The translations under genes were made by a program, and so were the position numbers. Below are positions 17,877 to 24,174 of a stretch of 56,770 bases of DNA, one piece after another. Under the pieces are notes generated by a model. It was not told where the DNA came from, ran no database searches, and saw only the letters and a list, made by a program, of their open reading frames with translations. Numbering within the stretch: position 1 is the first letter of the stretch; every line of letters begins with the position of its first letter. Origin of the DNA: Prevotella sp. (GTDB taxonomy: Bacteria; Bacteroidota; Bacteroidia; Bacteroidales; Bacteroidaceae); contig JAFQQY010000013.1 of assembly GCA_017410365.1 (NCBI GenBank), positions 1 to 56,770 on the forward strand. Reading direction: 5' to 3'.

Positions 17877-20108
17877 TTACTTCACTATCACTTTCTTGCC
17901 GTCTACGACATACATGCCCTTCTTGACGGCGCTGCTGATGATGCGGCGGCCCTGCAGATCGAAGTATTTGCGGTTGGCTGATTGACCATTCACGATTTCA
18001 CCGATGCCGCTGGGGTCGGTGACGGTCAGCGAATACTGGGCCTTTTGAGCCTCGTAGCAGTTCTCCGTCTCGGCACCCGTGGCGGTGATGATGACCTGGC
18101 CGGGGGCCTTCGTGGTCACCACGCCGTTGGCGTCCACCATGGCAATAGCCTCGTCGCTGCTGGCGTAGGTCACCTCGCCGTCGTAGAGACCCACCGTGAG
18201 CTTGTTTTCAGGCACGGCCTCGCCCAGCACAGCCGTCACGTTGGCCTCGGCAAATGAGAAGGCGGGACGGGCCTTGTCGATGTGGAGCACGTAGGTCACC
18301 TCGCCGCGCTTGAAGTTGCGGGTCTCGGGGGCGATGCCCTTGATGATAACGTCGCCGGCGCCCTTCGTCGTCACCACGCCCTCGGCAGTCACCGTGGCCT
18401 TCTTCTCGTTGGCCGAGGCGTAGGTCACGGTGCCCTCATACCACGTCACCGTGAGCTGGTTCAGGGGTACGGTCTCGCCATAGACGGCGTTGATTTCCGT
18501 GGCAGGGAAGACGATGACGGGCGTGGCCTTCTCGATATATACGGTATAGGTCTTCACGGCGGGGGCCAGGCGGTAGTCGGTCTCTGCGCCCTTCACGCTG
18601 ATGATGACCGTACCGGCTCCGACAACGGTCAGCACGCCGGTGTCGGGGTCAACCTTCACCACGCTCTCGTCCGACGACGAGAAAGTAATCTTTCCGTCGT
18701 AGTCCTGCGAGCGGGTGACGGTGGGCGCCGCAGGGGCGGGCTCGCCATACTTGCCCTCCACGCGGCTCTCCGACAGCGTGAGGAAGGCCTGGTGCTTCGT
18801 CCACGAGGTGACGTTCAGGGTTACGGGCAGGTTGTTGTCCTTCGAGTTCTCGTCCATCCAAGGATAAGGCCACTTGGTTTCGTAGACATAGCCGCAGTCA
18901 GAGCCCACGAGGTTGGGTGTATCAGGACCGTCGTCGTAGAACACGAAATAGCGGATGCCGTCGACCGTCGTCTCACGAGGCGTCTGGCTCAGGCCCTTGG
19001 CACGCAGGTTCAGCACGCGGCTCACATCGAAGCGACTGTGAACGAGCAATCCCGTCTCCGTCGGAGAAATCTTCACGGCCTGCACGCGAGGCTGCTGATT
19101 GTCCACCATGAACCAGTTCTGGCCTTGTAGTGGATTATTCACGTATTGCATGTCGAGCCACATCAGCTGGTTGTTCTCAGCTTTGACGGTGTAAAGAATC
19201 GGGCTGTCGTCGATGATGAGCGTCTTGATGTTGTTGTCAGCACAGCCGACGCCATTCAGCACAGGGCAGTTCTTGATGGTGATGTTCTCGATGGAGCAGT
19301 TGCTGCACACCACATCGCCTAAGTTCGGCATATTCACTACTGACAAGTCTTTCGTCTCGCATTGGAACAGCTGAAGGGCGTAGAATCTGGGTAGTTCGCT
19401 GAGGCTGACACTCTGTAGCTTCACATTTTGAAAACCCAACTCCCACAAGATGTCGCAGCCTGCCACGTTGATGGAGTTCAGTTCATAAACTTGCATTTCA
19501 CCCTCTGCGTCGTAATCACCAGCAACCCTGAGCCATTCAAGCTTGCCATAGTTGCTGACGTCAATGTCCTGAATGCCCGTCCTCTTGAATTCGAGACCTC
19601 TGGCGTTCTTAAAATCGCAGGCCGACATATCCGTCAGTTTGGGCAGATTGATCATATATACCACATAATCATTATTAGAGGTTGTCTTGATGGCACTAAA
19701 ATCACGACAATTGTTTACCTCAACCATCCCCAAGTTATTTGAATAGGTCAAGTCCAACGAGGTAATCGCATAATTGTTGATATCAAATCGCCTCAAGTTC
19801 TTGAAGGGCTTGGCATCGAACGAGGTGATGCTGCTGTACGACTCCTCGTCGCCATTGAGAATAATGATTTCCAGATTAGGCAGGAGTTCCAGACCCTTCA
19901 GGTTCTTGGCTCCCCAGGCTTGCATTTCCCTACAATTCTCAATCTCCTCGTCGCTGAGCACGCCGTCATTGTCGCACGTATAGTCATAGTCCAAAACGCT
20001 TGCCCTCAGTTTCTCGTCGGGGAAGTTGGTGGCGTTAATCACCACGCTGGCCTGTGCGCTTGTCAGCGCGAGGGCCAGCATTGCTAGTGTAAGTAAAGTT
20101 TTCTTCAT
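17877..20108 (-). CDS. Secreted leucine-rich-repeat protein with Ig-like repeats (LRR1)
   Basis: A 743-residue exported protein. Signal peptide MKKTLLTLAMLALALTSAQA; then an EF-hand-like loop (CDNDGVLSDEEIENC, residues about 46-60); an irregular LRR region to about residue 330 (NLEIIILNG, LRRFDINNYAITSLDL, LETLKVENN-type repeats); a conserved linker; and three Big_2/MBG-like Ig repeats of about 85 residues (SSDESVVKVDPDTGVLTVV, SANEKKATVTAEGVVTT, SSDEAIAMVDANGVVTT). The tail YFDLQGRRI ... KKGMYVVDGKKVIVK resembles the C-terminal sorting tail of Bacteroidetes secreted proteins. Divergent from kinase 2; paralogue of 24175-26139, which has one Ig repeat less. High GC compared with the housekeeping genes. 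Confidence 0.85.
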   Translation of the reverse strand: MKKTLLTLAMLALALTSAQASVVINATNFPDEKLRASVLDYDYTCDNDGVLSDEEIENCREMQAWGAKNLKGLELLPNLEIIILNGDEESYSSITSFDAKPFKNLRRFDINNYAITSLDLTYSNNLGMVEVNNCRDFSAIKTTSNNDYVVYMINLPKLTDMSACDFKNARGLEFKRTGIQDIDVSNYGKLEWLRVAGDYDAEGEMQVYELNSINVAGCDILWELGFQNVKLQSVSLSELPRFYALQLFQCETKDLSVVNMPNLGDVVCSNCSIENITIKNCPVLNGVGCADNNIKTLIIDDSPILYTVKAENNQLMWLDMQYVNNPLQGQNWFMVDNQQPRVQAVKISPTETGLLVHSRFDVSRVLNLRAKGLSQTPRETTVDGIRYFVFYDDGPDTPNLVGSDCGYVYETKWPYPWMDENSKDNNLPVTLNVTSWTKHQAFLTLSESRVEGKYGEPAPAAPTVTRSQDYDGKITFSSSDESVVKVDPDTGVLTVVGAGTVIISVKGAETDYRLAPAVKTYTVYIEKATPVIVFPATEINAVYGETVPLNQLTVTWYEGTVTYASANEKKATVTAEGVVTTKGAGDVIIKGIAPETRNFKRGEVTYVLHIDKARPAFSFAEANVTAVLGEAVPENKLTVGLYDGEVTYASSDEAIAMVDANGVVTTKAPGQVIITATGAETENCYEAQKAQYSLTVTDPSGIGEIVNGQSANRKYFDLQGRRIISSAVKKGMYVVDGKKVIVK

Positions 20109-20143
20109 AATCGTATTGTTTTTGTTGATATATATGTTTGCTG

Positions 20144-20151
20144 CAAAGTTA
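20144..20151 (-). promoter_or_regulatory. Promoter -7 element for LRR1
   Basis: TAACTTTG on the minus strand, 35 nt before the LRR1 ATG, matches TAnnTTTG. Confidence 0.6.
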
Positions 20152-20175
20152 CGGTTTTGGGGGCAGAAAAAGGTG

Positions 20176-20192
20176 CAGCTGCTGGCACGAAA
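20176..20192 (-). promoter_or_regulatory. Candidate regulator-binding motif upstream of LRR1
   Basis: On the minus strand TTTCGTGCCAGCAGCTG ends 24 nt upstream of the LRR1 -7 element. A 14-of-17 match, TTTCGCGCCGTCAGCTG, lies at 24075-24091 upstream of LRR2. Both sit in LRR/kinase divergent intergenic regions, so this is a candidate site for the neighbouring response regulators. Found by eye only. Confidence 0.35.
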
Positions 20193-20290
20193 ACGGAATT
20201 ACGCGGCTTTTTCCCCCTAAAAGGGAGGGACGTTTTCGCTTAGAGGAAGAGTTTTTGGGGCTTCGTGGCGGTTGCATCTGAAAAAATGTG

Positions 20291-20298
20291 TAACTTTG
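20291..20298 (+). promoter_or_regulatory. Promoter -7 element for kinase 2
   Basis: TAACTTTG, exactly 8 nt before the ATG at 20307, the same spacing as for kinase 1 and the truncated kinase 3. Confidence 0.65.
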
Positions 20299-20306
20299 CA
20301 AGCAAT

Positions 20307-22196
20307 ATGCGACATACGATTCTTTTCCTTTGCCTATGCCTTGGCACATCGGTGGCAGCCTACAACGACTACCGCAACGCCCGCGTCGATTCCTTGGAGG
20401 CAGCGCTGAAGAGCAGCAACCCACCGAAGGGCGACGACCTGCTACGTGCCTACAAAGAACTGATGCGCGGCTACCTGCCCTTCGACAGTCTGAAAACCCT
20501 TGACTACGGCCGCAAGGCCTTGGCTCTCAGTTACGACCTGAATGGACTAAACGCCCGTCAGGAAATACTGCGCTATTTCGGTCTGTTACACTACCGCCGC
20601 GAGGAACACGACGAGGCCATCCGCTATTTCCAATGGGCACTGGCCGTCGTAGACACGATGGCACACGACAGTCGTTACACGGAGACAGTCATCGACGACG
20701 CGCGCTCGGCAATCTACGGCTCGATCGCCAACGACTACAACATGCAGGACAAGCACCACCTGGCCATCCACTACTATCAGCTGGCACTGCCCATCTTCGA
20801 GAAATACAACTGGCTGGAGAGCCAGACCGTGCTCTACCACAACATCGGCGAGCTCTACTTCACGATGGGCAACCGTGAAGAGGCTGAGCGCAACTACCTG
20901 AAGGCGCTGGAGCGGGGCGAGACCTCGGGCGACTCGCTGATGACGGCCCTCTCGCGCAAGGGACTCATAAAGATATATCTCGATATGAACGACTACGACA
21001 AGGCGCGCGCCACAGCCGAACGCTGTTACGCCTACTACCATGCCCACCGCACGGAAGAGGCGGAAGACTATCCTGTGGTGCTCGCCTCGATGGTGCGACT
21101 GAACATGATGGAGGGGCATCAGGACTTGCCCGAGGCCAACGCCTATGCCAAGGAAGTACTCAGCCTGGTGAGCGACGAGATGATGTTTGAGAACAAAAGC
21201 GACATCTATTCCGCAGCTGCTGAATTGGCAATGGCCGAAGGGCAATGGCAACGAGCTCTCAGCTATGCCCTGCAGACCATCCGCCCCGACTCGTCAGCCA
21301 CTGGTGCCGATGCCAATAGCTATCAGCTGTTGGCGGAAATCTATACGGAGCTGGGCCAGAAGGACAAGGCTCGCGAGTATATCCGGAAGATGCACGACGT
21401 GATGACGCGCTACGCCACAGACCACTACCAGAGCGGACTGTCACAGATGGAGGTGCTCTACGAGACTGAGAAGAAGGAGGCCCGCATTGCCACCCTCAAC
21501 CGTGAGCGCAGCCTCTACCGCTGGCTCCTCGGGGTTGCCATCGTCGCCACCGGCGGACTGGCGGTGAGCGTTCTCCTCATCATTGTAATGAACCGCAGGA
21601 AGAAAAAGCTGATAGCCGCAAAGGCTGCCCTGGAGGCTGAGACGCGCGAACGCCGCATCCTGGCCCGCGACCTGCACGACGGTGTGGGCAGCATGCTGTC
21701 GGTGCTGAGGCTGAAGATAGAGGGCAATGCCGACAAGGCCGAGAGCCTGCAGCAGTTAGACAGCACAGCCGGCGAGCTGCGCCGCACCGCCCATCACCTG
21801 CTGCCCGAGGAGCTGCTGCGTAGCGGTCTGCGGTCGGTACTGAGCGATTTTGCCGCAACGGTGCCAGGGGCCGAGTTCTCGTCGTCGGGCAACGGACATC
21901 CGATAGCCAAGGATGTGGAGTTGGTGCTGTACCGCTGTGCCTACGAACTGGTGAGCAACGCGCTGAAGCACGCCCGTGCCAGTCACATAGATATACAGCT
22001 GCTGCAAGGGGCGCATGAGGTCACGCTCACCGTGAGCGATTGTGGAAATTCGTCATTCTCCACTCCTCATTCTTCACTTCAAAAAGGTATGGGTCTGCGA
22101 AACATTGAAGAGCGCATCCGTCCCTATCACGGAACCATGCACATTGCGCCGTCGGCCGCGGGTGGAACAGAAGTAAACGTAAGCATCCCACTATGA
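20307..22196 (+). CDS. TPR-sensor histidine kinase (pair 2)
   Basis: A 629-residue paralogue of kinase 1 with the same plan: signal peptide (MRHTILFLCLCLGTSVAA), TPR periplasmic sensor (about 20-390), one TM (WLLGVAIVATGGLAVSVLLIIV), HisKA_3 with His in ILARDLHDGVGSML, and HATPase with N-box YRCAYELVSNALKHA. The glycine-rich ATP-lid differs: between VSDCG and KGMGLRNI there is an insert NSSFSTPHSSLQ encoded by a CT-rich stretch (about 22047-22082) like intergenic repeats. ATG 20307 is chosen over 20265 since it starts the signal peptide and fits the promoter spacing. Stop overlaps the regulator ATG by 4 nt. Confidence 0.92.
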   Translation: MRHTILFLCLCLGTSVAAYNDYRNARVDSLEAALKSSNPPKGDDLLRAYKELMRGYLPFDSLKTLDYGRKALALSYDLNGLNARQEILRYFGLLHYRREEHDEAIRYFQWALAVVDTMAHDSRYTETVIDDARSAIYGSIANDYNMQDKHHLAIHYYQLALPIFEKYNWLESQTVLYHNIGELYFTMGNREEAERNYLKALERGETSGDSLMTALSRKGLIKIYLDMNDYDKARATAERCYAYYHAHRTEEAEDYPVVLASMVRLNMMEGHQDLPEANAYAKEVLSLVSDEMMFENKSDIYSAAAELAMAEGQWQRALSYALQTIRPDSSATGADANSYQLLAEIYTELGQKDKAREYIRKMHDVMTRYATDHYQSGLSQMEVLYETEKKEARIATLNRERSLYRWLLGVAIVATGGLAVSVLLIIVMNRRKKKLIAAKAALEAETRERRILARDLHDGVGSMLSVLRLKIEGNADKAESLQQLDSTAGELRRTAHHLLPEELLRSGLRSVLSDFAATVPGAEFSSSGNGHPIAKDVELVLYRCAYELVSNALKHARASHIDIQLLQGAHEVTLTVSDCGNSSFSTPHSSLQKGMGLRNIEERIRPYHGTMHIAPSAAGGTEVNVSIPL

Positions 22197-22816
22197 AGAA
22201 ATATTTGATTGACGTTTATGTGGCCGACGACCACGCCATGTTTTGCGAAGGGCTGGCCGAAGCCATCAACCGCAGCGACCTGGCCCGAGTCAGCCGTCAG
22301 TTCAACACTTTGCCGGCCTGCGCCGCCTCCCTGAAGGAACGCTGTCCCGACGTGCTGCTGCTTGACCTCTCGATGCCCGGCGATGACGGCGTAGCCTTTT
22401 GCCGTCAGGTGGTCAGCGACTATCCGAGGATGAAGGTCGTGGTCGTCACCGTTCACAATGAATATGCCCTGATACGGCGTGTGCTTGACAGCGGTGCCCA
22501 CGGCTACGTGCTGAAGCTGTCGCCTGTGGATATGCTCGTCAATGCCATTGTCACCGTATGGCGGGGCGGCCGTTTCATCGCACCGGAGGTAGAGGACATC
22601 ATTCAGCGCAGCGAACCAAAAGCCGTTCACATTACCCCGGCGGAACAGAATGTTCTCCGCCTGATTTGCGATGGCCTCACAAACACAGGGATTGCAGCCC
22701 GTCTTGGGCTGACTGTAGAGACTGCTGGCTGGTATCGCAAACATCTGCTTGCCAAGTGCGAGGCCAGAAACACCGCTGAACTGGTGCGAAAAGCCTTACG
22801 CGAACACCTTATTTAA
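22193..22816 (+). CDS. NarL/LuxR-type response regulator (pair 2)
   Basis: A 207-residue cognate regulator of kinase 2, coupled by an ATGA overlap. Receiver: VADDHAMFCEG (residues about 8-18), phosphoacceptor Asp in DVLLLDLSMPGDDG (about 56), Lys in YVLKLSP (about 106). C-terminal LuxR-type HTH: ITPAEQNVLRLICDGLTNTG followed by LTVETAGWYRKHLL. The recognition helix differs from regulator 1 (ETAGWYRKHL against DTVKWYRKRL), so the two may bind different sites. Its stop is 4 nt from that of the convergent retropepsin gene. Confidence 0.92.
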   Translation: MKKYLIDVYVADDHAMFCEGLAEAINRSDLARVSRQFNTLPACAASLKERCPDVLLLDLSMPGDDGVAFCRQVVSDYPRMKVVVVTVHNEYALIRRVLDSGAHGYVLKLSPVDMLVNAIVTVWRGGRFIAPEVEDIIQRSEPKAVHITPAEQNVLRLICDGLTNTGIAARLGLTVETAGWYRKHLLAKCEARNTAELVRKALREHLI

Positions 22817-22820
22817 AGAA

Positions 22821-23234
22821 TTACAACTCCAAACCACCCTCGCTTGGTGTACGGAATTGGAATATAGTCTTACCGTCCTTGTTTGTTATAAGAAAATCAC
22901 CGAAGATAATGACATCCATACCAATTAGTACGTCAATGTCTTCAAAATCGCTCTCCATGACTTCAACGGAGGTTACAAAATCACCTGTTGGGACAAGCAC
23001 ATGGACGAGATAGACATTTGAACCAGTAGCACCTCCGATGCCTGCTATGCCGCCTTGCTTGTAAGGCTGTAGTTTCAGCTCATTGACAATGCGTGAGGAA
23101 ATAATGGTAGTATCGGCTCCCGTGTCCCACATGGCACGTTCGGTGTGGAACTTGTGACCATCGGCAGAGTAAATATCGCACTCAGTCACAATGTCCTCCA
23201 CCAAGTAAGAGTATTCTTTCTTATACGTTGCCAT
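22821..23234 (-). CDS. Retropepsin-like aspartic protease
   Basis: A 137-residue protein with the retroviral-type single-domain aspartic protease fold: catalytic motif AMWDTGADTTIIS (D near residue 39), flap-like region GGIAGIGGATGSN and the second hydrophobic motif VLIGMDVIIFGDF. Such proteins act as homodimers; the bacterial ones are found as free-standing genes in Bacteroidetes. The ATG at 23234 (MATYKKEYS) is preferred to 23270 since it lies close to the end of the upstream gene, with a 14-nt overlap. Substrate unknown. Confidence 0.78.
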   Translation of the reverse strand: MATYKKEYSYLVEDIVTECDIYSADGHKFHTERAMWDTGADTTIISSRIVNELKLQPYKQGGIAGIGGATGSNVYLVHVLVPTGDFVTSVEVMESDFEDIDVLIGMDVIIFGDFLITNKDGKTIFQFRTPSEGGLEL

Positions 23235-23415
23235 TGTCTGTGCTCTTGATGATTTTACTGAAAAATTCATCTTTGCTCATAAGCACAGGCTTGACAGTTT
23301 TCTTCATACCCTGCGTCAGTCGTCTGACGCGGAGTGTCATGTTGTTAGCTCTCTTTGAATGGGGCTTTTCCCTTTCAAGAAGCACAGAACCATTGCTATT
23401 GACTAACTGCATCAT
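23221..23415 (-). CDS. Small conserved basic protein upstream of the retropepsin
   Basis: A 64-residue basic protein (MMQLVNSNGSVLLEREKP ... MSKDEFFSKIIKS) with no recognised domain. The Met at 23415 is chosen because a TAATTTTG promoter element lies at 23442-23449 and would place earlier in-frame ATGs upstream of the transcript. It overlaps the retropepsin gene by 14 nt and is probably its operon partner, perhaps a substrate or regulator; that is inference. Confidence 0.55.
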   Translation of the reverse strand: MMQLVNSNGSVLLEREKPHSKRANNMTLRVRRLTQGMKKTVKPVLMSKDEFFSKIIKSTDNGNV

Positions 23416-23441
23416 AACGTTATGAGTTTGAAATTCCGCTG

Positions 23442-23449
23442 CAAAATTA
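23442..23449 (-). promoter_or_regulatory. Promoter -7 element for the retropepsin operon
   Basis: TAATTTTG on the minus strand, 26 nt before the ATG at 23415. Confidence 0.5.
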
Positions 23450-23559
23450 CGAATTATTTCTCGAATTAATGCTGATTTGGTGGAAAATCTTGCATTTGCC
23501 AACTAAATTCTTTGGAATCCAAGAAATCTGTAGGGCATAATCGCATTTCAGTTGTCTTT

Positions 23560-23846
23560 TCATCTCACCAGCCCATTGTGATTTTCAAGTTTCCCTATCC
23601 TCCAGTCATACTTGCCATCAACCACATCGTTAACCTCACCGTCTGCGCGATGGAGTTCTATGTCTGTTAACTGTCCTATCTCCTTGGCTACCCAGACGAG
23701 CCACTGCGCCACGTTCTTGATAGTAGTTGCGGCAATTTTTGCCAAACGAGCTATGAAACTCTTGATGGCATAAGCCTCTTCGTCAAAGAAGATAGAGCCA
23801 TGATTGCCACCGCTGCAACCTGCGCCTGAGCGGGCAAAGTCGGCAA
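23560..23846 (-). pseudogene. C-terminal gene remnant, homologous to the remnant at 46395
   Basis: An open frame without a start encodes GGNHGSIFFDEEAYAIKSF followed by a helical tail ending LENHNGLVR. It matches the remnant at 46395-46643 (GKHGDIFWDNESFAIKHY ... DGRYDGRIQKFQ) along its whole length. Its 5' end is joined, out of frame, to the truncated kinase copy 23847-24020. The parent family is not recognised. Confidence 0.5.
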
Positions 23847-24020
23847 TGGCAACCAGCCGCGCATCAGCTCGTCGTAGGCTCGGAGCAGTTCCTCACCCTT
23901 GGGCAGGTGGTTGCTCTTCAGCGCCGCTTCCAGGGAGTCAATACGGGCATTGCGATGGTCGTTGTAGGCCTGGACCGATAGGCAGGCAAACAGGCAAAGC
24001 GTCAGATACAAATACTTCAT
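23847..24020 (-). pseudogene. Truncated TPR-histidine kinase (copy 3)
   Basis: The first 58 codons of a third TPR-kinase paralogue: signal peptide (MKYLYLTLCLFACLSVQA) and the family start YNDHRNARIDSLEAALKS, ending after ELMRGWLP. After this, homology stops and the sequence continues into an unrelated remnant. The promoter TAACTTTG and the 8-nt spacing to the ATG are intact. It is divergent from LRR2, as kinase 2 is from LRR1. No third regulator remains. Confidence 0.8.
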
Positions 24021-24028
24021 AACAGCCA

Positions 24029-24036
24029 CAAAGTTA
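24029..24036 (-). promoter_or_regulatory. Promoter -7 element of the truncated kinase 3
   Basis: TAACTTTG on the minus strand, 8 nt before the ATG at 24020; retained although the gene is broken. Confidence 0.6.
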
Positions 24037-24074
24037 CACATTTCACGCCATATTCTCCACCCCATGGGGTGGAA

Positions 24075-24091
24075 TTTCGCGCCGTCAGCTG
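24075..24091 (+). promoter_or_regulatory. Candidate regulator-binding motif upstream of LRR2
   Basis: TTTCGCGCCGTCAGCTG, 43 nt upstream of the LRR2 -7 element; partner of the motif at 20176-20192. The distances to the promoters (24 and 43 nt) differ by 19 nt, close to two helical turns. Confidence 0.35.
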
Positions 24092-24134
24092 TATTTCCCC
24101 CCTTTGGGGTAGCAGGAAGCAGAGATAAAATGAG

Positions 24135-24142
24135 TAACTTTG
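24135..24142 (+). promoter_or_regulatory. Promoter -7 element for LRR2
   Basis: TAACTTTG, 32 nt before the LRR2 ATG at 24175. Confidence 0.6.
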
Positions 24143-24174
24143 CGCAAATGATCATTCAATTAAGCATTTAGATT

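Noticed and set aside
18282-19130. 282-codon antisense frame in LRR1
   Set aside because: Open only because of the high GC and codon bias of LRR1; composition (His, Gly, Leu rich) is unlike a real protein.
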